Shown here piece after piece: positions 53,085 to 63,307 of a stretch of 64,000 bases of DNA (its first letter is position 1; each line of letters begins with the position of its first letter). Below the pieces are notes generated by a model. The model had not been told where the DNA came from. It was given only the letters and a program-made list of their open reading frames with translations, and did not search any database. This DNA comes from Hoylesella timonensis 4401737 = DSM 22865 = JCM 15640 (GTDB lineage Bacteria > Bacteroidota > Bacteroidia > Bacteroidales > Bacteroidaceae), in NCBI RefSeq assembly GCF_000455445.1, contig NZ_HG417091.1:123068-187067 (forward strand), given 5' to 3'. The translations under genes and the position numbers were made by a program.

Positions 53085-54470
53085 TTACTTCTTCTTGGTA
53101 CGTGCATTGATGGAGTTAACCTTCCAGTATGCGGTCATGTCTAACGGTTTTCCATTGTTGTCGCGTCTGCACAGTGATGGTACACCTTTCGTGTAGTTCA
53201 GTGCAGAACTCATTTCGGCTACAAATACCTTTCCATTGTTACGACGAATCAGCGCACCTTGTAATTGCGAAGGATCGAATGAGGGATTAGAAAAGTCATT
53301 AATTCCAAATATCCGCTTGCAGACACTTGCCGTTCCTCTGTCGTACCACCATACTTTTTCTTTCTTTTCTTCTGTTCCTTCCATTACGGGGTGTCCTGTA
53401 GCATCATATACTGTTACAGAGCTTGGACCTGTCAGCAAGTCCATTTTCTTATCTGTCGAAGGACAAATGGTAAGGAAGTCGACAACCCAATTGTAATTCA
53501 GCTCAATAGCGTTGATGCCTCCCATACCAGTTGTGTTATATATCATGTGGTAGTATGCCGTTGGGTATTTTCTGTTCTTTTCTAATTCTCTTTTCTTCAG
53601 CGGATCTGTCTCGTCATTAATTTGGTCCTGCTCGGTTCCGTACAAATCATATAGTCGATACCAATTGTTGCGTGAACGTGGCGATTCGTCAGGATAAAAT
53701 CCATTTTCGTCTTTGGTATGAGGTTTAGATGCATCGCCATCAGGGAGCTTCACCAAGGCCATACGCATACTCTGACTTGGCCCCTTAAATGGAAGTTCAT
53801 CCCACAAAACAAGGTCACGCATGTTTGGAATATTCTTGTTGTCAAATTTGTCGTTAGGGTCGCACATTCCGTTTTTCGGTGAATGTTGGTTGCACAATTC
53901 AAAGGTCTTGTCCTTTGGAAGTTTGCTATAGTCGGGCAGAGCCTCCCAGCCAAAGTAATCTTTCTTTGCCTCATCTTCAGTGATCTCGTTCTCGGCAAGG
54001 AATTTCTTCTTGTGATCACACGCATACTTCACTACGATGACACTATCACCAGGCTGTATAATATGTGGTTTTTTTGTTACAGGGTCGTTGGGGAAGTACG
54101 ACATACCTCCAATACCATAATACCTTTTGGTAAAATCTCCAGCTCCATCTTTTTGGAACGAAAATTGGATACTTGGGTCAACGGCATGATATGCGAGTGC
54201 CATGTTGGCAAGCGATATCGGTTGATTGGTAGGATTGTATATCACCAGATAGTTGGCATCCTCGTATCTGCTATATTGGCTTTTGAAGCCCATGGAAGAC
54301 AAATCCCTATAAGTGCAGTAACCAATGTAAAAAACTTCTTTGAAAATGAGATGATCTACTGTTGAATTAGCATCAGTTCTGTCTGGCATGTCTCCATTTC
54401 TCTGACATGCTGTGAAAAGAGATGACAATGCCATGAAGGCTAATGTCAAGGTGTAATTTATTTTTTTCAT
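53085..54470 (-). CDS. DUF4876-type lipoprotein, copy 2
   Basis: A 461-residue lipoprotein (MKKINYTLTLAFMALSSLFTAC, acylated Cys22). It shares with copy 1 the start DHLIFKEVFYIGYCTYRDLS, the block NYLVIYNPTNQPISLANMAL and a GI-YFPND segment. The C-terminal half has RRNNGKVFVAEMSSALNYTK. It is longer than copy 1 by about 90 residues, mainly in the middle. The tandem pair suggests paired surface subunits in the same system as the TonB-dependent receptor upstream. Confidence 0.8.
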   Translation of the reverse strand: MKKINYTLTLAFMALSSLFTACQRNGDMPDRTDANSTVDHLIFKEVFYIGYCTYRDLSSMGFKSQYSRYEDANYLVIYNPTNQPISLANMALAYHAVDPSIQFSFQKDGAGDFTKRYYGIGGMSYFPNDPVTKKPHIIQPGDSVIVVKYACDHKKKFLAENEITEDEAKKDYFGWEALPDYSKLPKDKTFELCNQHSPKNGMCDPNDKFDNKNIPNMRDLVLWDELPFKGPSQSMRMALVKLPDGDASKPHTKDENGFYPDESPRSRNNWYRLYDLYGTEQDQINDETDPLKKRELEKNRKYPTAYYHMIYNTTGMGGINAIELNYNWVVDFLTICPSTDKKMDLLTGPSSVTVYDATGHPVMEGTEEKKEKVWWYDRGTASVCKRIFGINDFSNPSFDPSQLQGALIRRNNGKVFVAEMSSALNYTKGVPSLCRRDNNGKPLDMTAYWKVNSINARTKKK

Positions 54471-54527
54471 ATCTTTGTTTTGTTTATTTGTACTGATAAT
54501 TTTTGTTGTTGATGATAATTGTATGAA

Positions 54528-55985
54528 TTAGAGGAACCAGTTGCCAAATGCGCCAAAGCCATGCGTCTTAACATTTTGGCTTGCTTCGTATGCTTGTTTT
54601 CCTGTTAATCCAATCTCTCTACCTAAGTAGAAATAATATGGTTCTGCTGGAGAAACGTTTGTCGGATCGGAATCGAACCTATTGCAATACACCTTGATAG
54701 GTATATTAAAGCGTATAAGCTCTTTCCATTCAGGAACCTCGAGGGTTGTATTCTTCGATTGCCAGAAAGGATTATAGAATGGTGCGCAGGCTTTTTCGCT
54801 CTTCATCCAGTCCCAATATCCAGCATAGTCAAGTTCCTTGTTGGCAATGGTGGCCTTAGGAATATATGCCTTCTTTCCCTTTTGACATTTCATTACTCTT
54901 ACGGAAAGATAGAAGTAGGGCAATATATATGAAGGACGGCTATATACTACAGACTCACCAGAAAAACCTTTAACCATGAAAGGCCATGTGTCTTTATTCT
55001 CTCCAGACCCATATCGTCCATCTATTTCAGGTCTAAAATTAGATGAAGGCTCGTTAGCCTCATAGTAAAAGTTGATATGTCCTTTTAGTCCTACGCAGTC
55101 CTTGTCATAGGAAACGCATGAATTAGCATCGGTGGCATCAAGGGGTGGCAGCAACCTAATGTTGTAAAACTCGCGCATACCGTCAGCCATGGCATTCTGA
55201 TGCCATGTGTCACGGTAGGCATATTCAAACAAATTCTTGGTTGCATTTTGTCTACGCATGAAGATATCGTGCCCTAAACTTCCGTCCTTGTCTACTCCTT
55301 CGAAATAAGGTGATACGACAGGATGATCATCTACTTTGCCATCTTTCCCATTTTTGTCAACTTCCCATGTACCTCTACAGTCTTCAATCTTGTATGGGTT
55401 ACCCTTATCGTCCACGTCGCTGATGGTAAAGAATATTTGATACTCATCAGAGTGCTTGTATATCTCATCGTTAAGCAACTTCCCATCTTTATCCAAGAAG
55501 TACAAGCAGATACCCCAAAGGTTTTTATCTCCACCTATAAGGCGAATGTAAGGCTGCTGGGGAGTAGGTTTGCCTAACTTCTTTTCAAAAACAGTTTGAA
55601 TACTCTTTTCCCACTCCACCTTTACAGTAGGAAACTTTTGTGAGTTGTTTTCTACTATGACAAATTCTTCTTGTCTCCATGGCGCTGCTGGGTAAACATA
55701 ATTGCCATGAAATTTTTCATCTCCGTGTGAGTGTCCTTCCTTGAACATGACTAAGCAACGAGCCCAGTTGTTGAATGCGCCATCTTGGTCGGGATTACTC
55801 ATGGCATCACCAAAGGGAGCTTTTTTCTTCAAGCTGTCAACCATGGCATCCGCACCGCTGTGTGGCACTTCTTTGTATTCAAGTGGGTTTTCGTTGTAAT
55901 TGATGTTCATGTTACCAAAGATGAAATCATCACATGATGTACATAACATCAATATAAGAACGAAACAAAAACTATATTTTTTCAT
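54528..55985 (-). CDS. Lipoprotein with a His-rich GHSHGDEKFHG motif
   Basis: A 485-residue lipoprotein (MKKYSFCFVLILMLCTSC, acylated Cys18; CDD follows). Near residue 80 it has VMFKEGHSHGDEKFHGNYVY, a cluster of three His with acidic residues that could bind a metal or heme. The rest is beta-rich, with a DKDGKLLNDEIYKHSDEYQI segment near 170. I do not recognise a named family. It is encoded 57 bp upstream of the DUF4876 pair. A ligand-binding surface component for the TonB-dependent receptor is inference. Confidence 0.75.
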   Translation of the reverse strand: MKKYSFCFVLILMLCTSCDDFIFGNMNINYNENPLEYKEVPHSGADAMVDSLKKKAPFGDAMSNPDQDGAFNNWARCLVMFKEGHSHGDEKFHGNYVYPAAPWRQEEFVIVENNSQKFPTVKVEWEKSIQTVFEKKLGKPTPQQPYIRLIGGDKNLWGICLYFLDKDGKLLNDEIYKHSDEYQIFFTISDVDDKGNPYKIEDCRGTWEVDKNGKDGKVDDHPVVSPYFEGVDKDGSLGHDIFMRRQNATKNLFEYAYRDTWHQNAMADGMREFYNIRLLPPLDATDANSCVSYDKDCVGLKGHINFYYEANEPSSNFRPEIDGRYGSGENKDTWPFMVKGFSGESVVYSRPSYILPYFYLSVRVMKCQKGKKAYIPKATIANKELDYAGYWDWMKSEKACAPFYNPFWQSKNTTLEVPEWKELIRFNIPIKVYCNRFDSDPTNVSPAEPYYFYLGREIGLTGKQAYEASQNVKTHGFGAFGNWFL

Positions 55986-56151
55986 TTTATTATTTTTATG
56001 TAAATGTCTTGATTAGAAAGTCCAGTATAATTGGCACTTTGCTAAACACTCTCACCCCTCTTAGCCGTGTATGTAAATTTTCCTTAGTTAGGAGAACGTG
56101 TCAGCCATGTGAGGAATGATGATGCGCAAATGCCTTCCATTTAGCTGAAGT

Positions 56152-57657
56152 CTACATGACGAATATATTTTTGCGATTCCTTGACAGCAAATATTGAGGA
56201 TTGAAGAAATAATTCTTGATTTCATTGGTATCCATGTGAGGATAGAACTTTTTGAAATCTTCCGCGAACTTCTCGTCACCATCTTTCATGTCCGCAATGA
56301 CACGGAATGTAAGTGGAATGTCAATGTCGTGATTACTCCATTCTGATTTTATCTCATTAAAATTGTAAAGTCCTCTACTTCCTCCCAATCCGAGTGTAGG
56401 AATTTCAGAACAAGTCTTTGAGTCAGCATCTGGATTATCATTTCCATATTTGGGCCAAATAGCATTCTTTGATTTATCCATTTGTGATACGATATTACAT
56501 AGGCTTATTTGCATCGCAAACTCGGTGTTGGCTTGATTAAACTGCAGCACACCCTTGAATCCCATTCTGTCCAAATTGTTTGGACCCGTACCTATTTTTC
56601 GGCATTGATGCAGCAATTCCACGAAATCACCTTGTCTTTGTCTCAGTGTATTTGTGCCATCGTCAACTACGCCACCGTCACCGCTACCTTCTTGATATTC
56701 ATATCCCAATTGTTTTTCAAATGGGTCGGTATCTCGGTATTGGTATGTAAACAACTTGTTGGCAAGTGCTGCCGCATGTGGCATGGTGAGTGTTTGAAAG
56801 AATTTATAGCCATTTTCGGTCCATGTGGCTTGATTTCTTTTCAGCGTAGGGAATATATTTATCGCTTTGTCTATCAGAGTGCTGTCATACGGCATGATTT
56901 CTGATTTGTTTCCACTTTCAGGTGCAAGCAGTGCATTGGTAGTGGTGATGTCACAGGTCTTTAACTTGTCGCCCTCCATTTCAAAAGTAAGCTCTGGATA
57001 ATAGGTGGATTTCTCATCCAGTGTGTGTGGATAAAAACCCTGCTTACTGTTCTTGGATATGGTTTTACCGTCTATGGTGTAACTGTGTTTCAATACTTCG
57101 TTGCCAATGGTAAAGAAGTGTTGGTGTTGTACCAGCGTGGAGTTGTCGAGGTCTGGGGCACCGTTTTTCTTGTAATAGAACTGTATGAACTCACCATTTA
57201 TTTGTTGGTGGTTGGCTCCATAATACGTAAGCTCAAGTCCGTAATAAACGTCATCTGATGCAACTACATCAAAATGGTCGCGCTGACTGGTAATTTGCAT
57301 TTGTCCATTGTCGTCCTTGCTTATCTCAATTTGTTGCATGAGCGGATAGTCTGTCGGTTTATCCGTGTTCACGCTTATCATGTTGTACGAGTCTTGTTCG
57401 TAAGTGTTGTCTATACTGTTGTCGGCACCAAAGTTTCCAACCTTTATGTTACCACCCCTGAACCCCATTCTAAGTACGGCGCTCACTGCATATATCTGTG
57501 AGTGTCCCTTGCCATTGTACTCGATAGAAGCAGGAGGAGCTTTTACTATTGTTTTCAAGAAATCATCAACATCATTGGTAGAACATGCGGCAAGCATGCA
57601 GCAGCATCCTACAGCTAAAATAGTTGAACGCATTATTGTCTTATATTGTAACTTCAT
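56152..57657 (-). CDS. Lipoprotein directly behind the TonB-dependent receptor
   Basis: A 501-residue lipoprotein (MRSTILAVGCCCMLAACSTN, lipobox LAAC; an ATG eight codons earlier is the annotated start). Near the mature start it has EYNGKGHSQIYAVSAVLRMG, echoing the GHSH motif of the next gene, and further His in VQHQHFFTIGNEVLKHSYTI. The start codon is 4 nt after the receptor stop, so the two are tightly coupled. The family is not recognised by me; it is probably the receptor's surface partner. Confidence 0.78.
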   Translation of the reverse strand: MKLQYKTIMRSTILAVGCCCMLAACSTNDVDDFLKTIVKAPPASIEYNGKGHSQIYAVSAVLRMGFRGGNIKVGNFGADNSIDNTYEQDSYNMISVNTDKPTDYPLMQQIEISKDDNGQMQITSQRDHFDVVASDDVYYGLELTYYGANHQQINGEFIQFYYKKNGAPDLDNSTLVQHQHFFTIGNEVLKHSYTIDGKTISKNSKQGFYPHTLDEKSTYYPELTFEMEGDKLKTCDITTTNALLAPESGNKSEIMPYDSTLIDKAINIFPTLKRNQATWTENGYKFFQTLTMPHAAALANKLFTYQYRDTDPFEKQLGYEYQEGSGDGGVVDDGTNTLRQRQGDFVELLHQCRKIGTGPNNLDRMGFKGVLQFNQANTEFAMQISLCNIVSQMDKSKNAIWPKYGNDNPDADSKTCSEIPTLGLGGSRGLYNFNEIKSEWSNHDIDIPLTFRVIADMKDGDEKFAEDFKKFYPHMDTNEIKNYFFNPQYLLSRNRKNIFVM

Positions 57658-57661
57658 TTTC

Positions 57662-60082
57662 TTAAAATTTAATGATTGTGCGCAAAGAGTAGTTCATGCC
57701 ACGTTCGTGCGCATAATATCTAAATCGGTCTGTATATTCCTTATATAATGTGTTGAGAATGTTGTCGCCTACCAACATTACCTTTATTTCTCTGTTGCTG
57801 GGTAGCTTGAAGGCAACGTCTGCTGTGGTGCCAAGTAAGAAGTAAGGGTCGGGCGATACTGCCACTAAATCCTTGTTGGGGTCGAAGCGTTCCTGTTTCG
57901 TGACATAGTTGCCAGAGAGAGAGAACGTTGCCTTTATCTTTTTCTCTGCACCGAAGACATGCTCATAGTTGGCTGACAGTCCATACTTGTCTGATGGCAT
58001 GAAAGGCAACCAGTCGTCTCGTGTAATGTTGTGTGCAAATATCCATTCGCCCTTTGCTACGATACTGAGTCCTTTAATGGGGTTTACTGTAGCTTCTATA
58101 TCGCCACCATACAGTCTCACATCGTCCTGATCATACATAAACTTGGCGTATTTTCCACTTGGACTGTTATGAAAACGATTAGCGCCATAGCCGATATGGT
58201 CGTATATATAACTGTTGATGTGTTGGTAGAACATGCTTGGCTCTACGGATACCCATGTGTTGCGATACCTTGCCCCTAAGATGGACTTCCATCCACGCTC
58301 ACTCTTTAGGTCTCTATTGCCCACTACCCAGTAAGAACCTTCTTGAAGTCCAATGGCATAAAGCTCGTTGATGTCTGGTGGACGCCACGACCAACCGATG
58401 TTCGCACGCATATCCCAATTGTCGTTAAACTGATAGTGAGTAGCAAAGCTCGAGGTGAAGTTGCTGTAAACTTTGAAGTCATCGTAATAGTCGTACTTGT
58501 TCAACGTCGTGTAACCGCTCACGCTCATCACTCTAAAGTCGTAACGCAGGCCCAATTCGCATTGCAATTTTTCAAAGAAAGTCGCCTTTTGCAACAGGAA
58601 GCCACCCATGGTGAGAGCTGCAAAGTTTGGTACAAAAGCAGGATTCTTGGTGCCTGGGAAGTTGTAGTTGATTTGGTATGTATTTGCCAAGCCTGCAAAG
58701 GTAGACATTTTGTGAGGCTTCCAAGAAGCACGATATGACAAGTCGGCCTTGTATGTTTTCAATATAAGGTCTTGCATCGGGATGACGCTCCACTCCTTTT
58801 TCATACGGTTCTCATACTCCTGTCGCAAGTTTTCTTGGAACGACAAAGTCAAATCCAGCGATTGCTTTGGGTTGATGCGATATTTCACCTCGCCTTTCAG
58901 CGTGAAGTGTTGTGATTGCTGGAAGGGTATACCAATTTCATAACTGAATGGTTGCAATGACGACTCTGTTGGACGACCAATGCGGAATCGTTCTTGTAGT
59001 TGTGCCAAGTCGGATATTTGGCTGCCAAAATAGATACCAGAGCGTTGGTAGAACAAACTTGTAAGCACCGTTGCCGTGATGCGCTTGTTCTCAAAACCAC
59101 CCATGGCAGACATGCTGATGTTGTTGTAGCCCGTGTTGTTCATGATGTATTCGGGCGTATGGTAGTCACCACCACGTGTATAGTTGCCGTGCAGACGCAT
59201 ACCGAAATTCTTCCAACCAGCCTCAATGCTTCCCGAACCGCTTATTCCTCGTGCGTTGGTGTCATAGCCAATATTGGTAACCCCTTTCACGATGGGCTTG
59301 TTATGTCCATAGGGTAGGGGCGCAGCGTTAAGCAATACCACACCACCCATGGCACCAAAACCGTAACGGATACATTCGGCACCCTTTACAACCTCTACCA
59401 TGCTGGCACCTGTATAGTCAATTTCTGGCGCATGATCGTTACCCCAACTTTGGCTCTCTAATTTCACACCATTGTTCATCAACAGAATACGGCTACTGTG
59501 CATACCTTGAATAACAGGTTTAGCCACCGTACTACCAGCACTGATAGAACTCACACCAGGAATAGTTTCCAATATTTTTGCCAACGAGGTGGCACCGCCT
59601 TTTTCGAGTATACTTTGGTCCAGTGTCTTGGCTTGCTGCATGATGTCGGTGTGTCTCTTTTTTGATGTCACCGTTACACCACTTAATTGCTGTGCATCTT
59701 CCTTTAGTTTGATGTTCAGTCTGCGTGTTTGTGCTGATACATAAGAAATGTAACTCTTATAACCTACGAATGTGACAGTGATTTTCACCTTCTTATCGGT
59801 GTTGCCTAACTTCATAATGCAGGTTCCCGACTCGTTGGTGACGTATGTCTTACCGTTGCTATCTTTCACAACGGCTCCTAATATGGGTTCGCCCGTTAGC
59901 GCATCTGTAACTTGAAGAGTTACGTTACCTTCCTCAGCTTTGTCTGTGCTTGCACTCGTGTCGTTGTATGCCTTCGTGGCAGAGATGCTCAGAAATAGCA
60001 TCGTCAGCATGAGCAAGCATCCCTTGAAAAGGGAGTCTCGAGCCGATAGAATCTTTTGCGTTCGTTGTTCTTTTTTCAACAT
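57662..60082 (-). CDS. TonB-dependent outer membrane receptor
   Basis: The start at 60082 (MLKKEQRTQKILSARDSLFK) is chosen because a TATCTTTG promoter box lies at 60131-60138, inside a longer reading. About 806 residues: signal segment (CLLMLTMLFLSISATKAY), carboxypeptidase-like domain (VTLQVTDALTGEPILGAVVK), and plug with LAKILETIPGVSSISAGSTV, IQGMHSSRILLMNNGVKLES and QSWGNDHAPEIDYTGASMVE. A 22-strand barrel follows and ends SLRTIIKF. The plug motif with DHAPEID recalls ZnuD-type and related metal receptors, so a metal or metal-complex ligand is my best guess, not established. It leads a five- or six-gene locus. Confidence 0.9.
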   Translation of the reverse strand: MLKKEQRTQKILSARDSLFKGCLLMLTMLFLSISATKAYNDTSASTDKAEEGNVTLQVTDALTGEPILGAVVKDSNGKTYVTNESGTCIMKLGNTDKKVKITVTFVGYKSYISYVSAQTRRLNIKLKEDAQQLSGVTVTSKKRHTDIMQQAKTLDQSILEKGGATSLAKILETIPGVSSISAGSTVAKPVIQGMHSSRILLMNNGVKLESQSWGNDHAPEIDYTGASMVEVVKGAECIRYGFGAMGGVVLLNAAPLPYGHNKPIVKGVTNIGYDTNARGISGSGSIEAGWKNFGMRLHGNYTRGGDYHTPEYIMNNTGYNNISMSAMGGFENKRITATVLTSLFYQRSGIYFGSQISDLAQLQERFRIGRPTESSLQPFSYEIGIPFQQSQHFTLKGEVKYRINPKQSLDLTLSFQENLRQEYENRMKKEWSVIPMQDLILKTYKADLSYRASWKPHKMSTFAGLANTYQINYNFPGTKNPAFVPNFAALTMGGFLLQKATFFEKLQCELGLRYDFRVMSVSGYTTLNKYDYYDDFKVYSNFTSSFATHYQFNDNWDMRANIGWSWRPPDINELYAIGLQEGSYWVVGNRDLKSERGWKSILGARYRNTWVSVEPSMFYQHINSYIYDHIGYGANRFHNSPSGKYAKFMYDQDDVRLYGGDIEATVNPIKGLSIVAKGEWIFAHNITRDDWLPFMPSDKYGLSANYEHVFGAEKKIKATFSLSGNYVTKQERFDPNKDLVAVSPDPYFLLGTTADVAFKLPSNREIKVMLVGDNILNTLYKEYTDRFRYYAHERGMNYSLRTIIKF

Positions 60083-60130
60083 TTTACTATTTTGATAATT
60101 ATTATTATTCTGAATAACTCTTTCGAGTTG

Positions 60131-60138
60131 CAAAGATA
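60131..60138 (-). promoter_or_regulatory. -7 box of the TonB-receptor locus
   Basis: Reads TATCTTTG on the minus strand, 48 bp before the chosen start codon. Confidence 0.6.
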
Positions 60139-60350
60139 TGTCAACTTCTCGATTCAGAAAAAAAATGTACATACCCAAAAATAGGTATTTTCTTGTTGCT
60201 TCATTTTGCAGGCATAACTAATATTAGCGAAAGCAGTTGATGCAGGTGAGCTTGTTGGCTAAGTCGTGTTCCTCTTGTTTGGAATGTGGTCTATGTACCC
60301 ATTATTTATTTTTATTGTGCGAAAATGCGGGTGTTGTACACATATTTTAC

Positions 60351-60358
60351 TACCTTTG
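60351..60358 (+). promoter_or_regulatory. -7 box of the sugar transporter gene
   Basis: TACCTTTG, 76 bp before the start codon; a TTG lies upstream at a slightly short distance. Confidence 0.5.
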
Positions 60359-60434
60359 CCTTACTATCTCTTTGTTATAAGATGTAGTTGATGACAGCCC
60401 AGTGTCCGTCATCAAGTGAAAGAACCGCATATTT

Positions 60435-61679
60435 ATGAATAAACAAACGATGAAATCTAACAACCCTCAACTCACCAATAAGCGTTATCTTATACCCTTT
60501 GTACTCATCACCTCACTGTTTTTTCTGTGGGGATTTTCACGTGCTATCCTTGATGTGCTGAACAAGCATTTCCAAAATACACTCGACATTACCATTACGC
60601 AATCGGCTTGGATACAGGTAACTACGTATTTAGGCTACTTCCTAATGGCGATTCCAGCAGGTCTGTTTATCAATAAGTTCGGCTATAGAAGAGGTGTCGT
60701 ATTTGGATTGTTGTTGTTTGGAGTGGGGGCATTGCTGTTCATTCCCAGTGCAGAGATAGGTCAGTTTTATGCTTATTTGGGTGCGTTGTTTGTCATCGGT
60801 TGCGGTTTGGTGTTCTTGGAGACGGCTGCCAATCCTTACGTCACGGAGCTTGGTCCAGCGCAAACAGCGACCAGTAGGCTCAACTTGTCACAGAGTTTCA
60901 ATGGATTGGGAAGTCTTTTTGCAACTTTGGCGGTAGGTCAATTCCTTTTTAACGGTACTTCTAATGGAGGTAACGTGGTGATTCCCTATACCATTTTAGG
61001 TATTTTGGTGTTGGGTATCGCTGTTGTTTTTATGCGTGTTGATTTGCCCGAAATTCAGCATGAGGTTACAGCAGAAGACCAAGCCCAAGGTAATCATTTT
61101 GTTAAACTTTGCAAGCATCCTCTGTTTGTGTTCGGGTTATTGGCTCTCTTGGCATACGAAGTGGCAGAAATCTCTATCAACAGTTATTTCATCAACTTTG
61201 TGACAGGACAAGGGTGGATGTCAGATAACCAAGCTTCCATTGTCTTGACGGCTGCTTTAGCGTTCTTCATGGTAGGGCGATTCTTAGGAAGTTGGTTGAT
61301 GCGTCACATTCTTCCACAAAAAATGCTCTTGTATTGTGCCGTGGGGAGTGTGTGCAGTGTAGCACTGGTGTTAATGGATATAGGAAAAGTTTCGATGATA
61401 GCCCTCATTGCTAACTATTTGTTTGAGGCGATTATGTTTCCCACTATCTTTGCGCTTTCATTGAGCCATTTAGGAAATCTAACAAAAAGTGCATCGTCGT
61501 TATTGATGATGACCCCTATCGGAGGTTGTGGCTTCCTGTTGATGGGCTATGTTGCAGATACAACAAATATGGTGATACCTTTTTTTATTCCATGGGTAGG
61601 TTATATGGTAGTACTGCTGTTTGCTTGGTATGTATGCAGAAAGACCCTTTCTATCACAACAGAGCAACAACCCAATTAG
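60435..61679 (+). CDS. FucP/GluP-type major facilitator sugar permease
   Basis: A 414-residue, 12-segment MFS protein. Family features are the N-terminal LITSLFFLWGFSRAILDVLN, GYRRGVVFGLLLFGVGALLF near 90, and FLETAANPYVTELGP near 131, the FucP-type block in which the Asn and Glu line the substrate path. The C-terminal half has MVGRFLGSWLMRHI. FucP/GluP members import fucose, glucose or galactose with protons or sodium. In FucP the segment-1 motif contains a key Asp/Asn, here the D-V-L-N-K part. No fucose catabolic genes are adjacent, so the substrate is open. Confidence 0.92.
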   Translation: MNKQTMKSNNPQLTNKRYLIPFVLITSLFFLWGFSRAILDVLNKHFQNTLDITITQSAWIQVTTYLGYFLMAIPAGLFINKFGYRRGVVFGLLLFGVGALLFIPSAEIGQFYAYLGALFVIGCGLVFLETAANPYVTELGPAQTATSRLNLSQSFNGLGSLFATLAVGQFLFNGTSNGGNVVIPYTILGILVLGIAVVFMRVDLPEIQHEVTAEDQAQGNHFVKLCKHPLFVFGLLALLAYEVAEISINSYFINFVTGQGWMSDNQASIVLTAALAFFMVGRFLGSWLMRHILPQKMLLYCAVGSVCSVALVLMDIGKVSMIALIANYLFEAIMFPTIFALSLSHLGNLTKSASSLLMMTPIGGCGFLLMGYVADTTNMVIPFFIPWVGYMVVLLFAWYVCRKTLSITTEQQPN

Positions 61680-61909
61680 CCTTATCTGTGAATAGTATGT
61701 CTTGAAATAAGTGGAGTTTCTTAGTGTCGTTTTCTCGAGAAACTGAATGCGTCAATGTTTTTATCTTCACATAACATGGCTCTTTCATTAACAAGCTTGC
61801 TTTTCGTTTTTTTAGTTCAAACGGAATGTTCTTCAGAGAAATTTCTTCTGTCGCAACGTCTTTTTAACACAAATGCCGGGCGTTTTTTCAACCAACTTGT
61901 TCGTGTGTT

Positions 61910-63154
61910 GAGACCTCTGCAAAACTCATTGTTCAAAATTTGCTCATTTCATCATATTTTTGTACCTTTATAGTATGAAACAATGTCCTTCTTCTCCGAG
62001 TTTTGCTGACCTAATAGTTGGTCATCGTAAGGTTAAACAGACCTTTTTCTTTCAAATTGATCAGATAATCGACTGGAATCCCATTCGTGGACTTATTGAA
62101 ATTGCTTACACCAAAGGCAATCGTCCCACTGGTCGTCCAAGCTATGACAGCCTTGTGTTGTTCAAGACCGAGCTTCTTCGTACATGGTATGGCTTGAGTG
62201 ACGGCGAGGTCGAAGATCAGGTAAATGACCGTCTGTCCTTCAGTCGCTTTGTTGGTTTAGGATTGGATGACTGCGCTCCAGATAGTACAACTGTATGCCG
62301 TTTCCGTAACATTTTGGTTGAAGCCGATCTTTATGATAATGTGCTGCAAGAGATAAATCGCCAGTTAGAGTTGGCTGGTGTTTTGGTTAAGCGTGGTGCT
62401 ATCGTTGATGCAAGTATCACGGATAGTCCTCGTCGACCTCGCGGCCGTAAGGAATACGAAGTAGTTGAGGATCGCAATGAGGAATCAGGCAGGGATGTAG
62501 CAGAAAACGCAATGGTTAAAGAGATCGTCAAACCCAATGTTGATGGTGAAGCACGTTGGGTAAAGAAGATGGGGAAGCTACACTTCGGTTACAAGCGACA
62601 TTCGGTTACAGATGAGAACGGTTTGGTGATAGCCGAGGAAACCACACCGGCTAAGGAAAGTGACATCAAACATTTGGAAAAGCCATTAGAAAAAGCTAAT
62701 CTTCCGCAAGGTACACCTGTTTATGCCGACAAGGGTTATGATTCTACAGCAAACAAGGATGTACTTAAACGTATGAAGCTCAAGAGTCGTATCATGCACA
62801 AAGGAGTAAGGGGACGTAAGCTAACGGAAAGAGAGCAGCGTGTTAATGTAGCCATCAGCAAGACACGGTACAAAGTGGAACGTACCTTTGGATCTATTCA
62901 TAGATGGTTTCATGGTGGCATAGCCAGATATGTAGGTTTAGATAAGACTCACGCACAACACATCATGGAGGCTATTGCCTACAATTTATATCGAACTCCA
63001 GGGATAATTGTGTCTAATTCTCTCAAATAAAGGGAGAATATGAGATGAAATAGAGCATATACAGCCTAAAAATCAAAAATATAGACCGCAGGTGAGCCAA
63101 TAGTGATCAAAAACAAGAATAATAGAGAATGGGGTAAGGTTTTGCAGAGGTCTC
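61910..63154 (+). mobile_element. IS5-family insertion sequence, complete
   Basis: 16-bp perfect terminal inverted repeats GAGACCTCTGCAAAAC (61910-61925) and its reverse complement (63139-63154) bound a 1245-bp element with one transposase gene. GTGTT occurs on both flanks (61905-61909 and 63155-63159) as a probable 5-bp target duplication. The intact ends and uninterrupted ORF suggest recent activity. Confidence 0.88.
61975..63030 (+). CDS. IS5-family DDE transposase
   Basis: The ATG at 61975 gives 351 residues (MKQCPSSPSFADLIVGHRKV). The N-terminal DUF772 domain has YDSLVLFKTELLRTWYGLSD and DRLSFSRFVGLGLDDCAPDS. The DDE domain has Asp in GAIVDASITDSPRRPRGRKE, Asp in VYADKGYDS, and Glu in KTRYKVERTFGSIHRWF, the Y-(2)-R-(3)-E-(6)-K-like block. 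The reading frame is complete and lies between matching inverted repeats, so it is likely functional. Confidence 0.93.
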   Translation: MKQCPSSPSFADLIVGHRKVKQTFFFQIDQIIDWNPIRGLIEIAYTKGNRPTGRPSYDSLVLFKTELLRTWYGLSDGEVEDQVNDRLSFSRFVGLGLDDCAPDSTTVCRFRNILVEADLYDNVLQEINRQLELAGVLVKRGAIVDASITDSPRRPRGRKEYEVVEDRNEESGRDVAENAMVKEIVKPNVDGEARWVKKMGKLHFGYKRHSVTDENGLVIAEETTPAKESDIKHLEKPLEKANLPQGTPVYADKGYDSTANKDVLKRMKLKSRIMHKGVRGRKLTEREQRVNVAISKTRYKVERTFGSIHRWFHGGIARYVGLDKTHAQHIMEAIAYNLYRTPGIIVSNSLK

Positions 63155-63307
63155 GTGTTGTAAATATGCTAATAATGCAAAGGTTTTGTTATCTATTTGA
63201 CAGTTAGCGCCTTATGTGATTTTTAACCGTCAAGTAAAATCTGAAGATTCAAAATCGAAGTGCAAAACTTGTTGGTGTTTGGATTGTATTAAAACCATGA
63301 AAAACAC

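Noticed and set aside
61755..61909. A small ORF (MALSLTSLLFVFLVQTECS) that might be a lipoprotein gene interrupted by the IS5 element
   Set aside because: Without the IS the frame would end one codon after the insertion point, at about 52 residues, and no promoter or conservation is visible.
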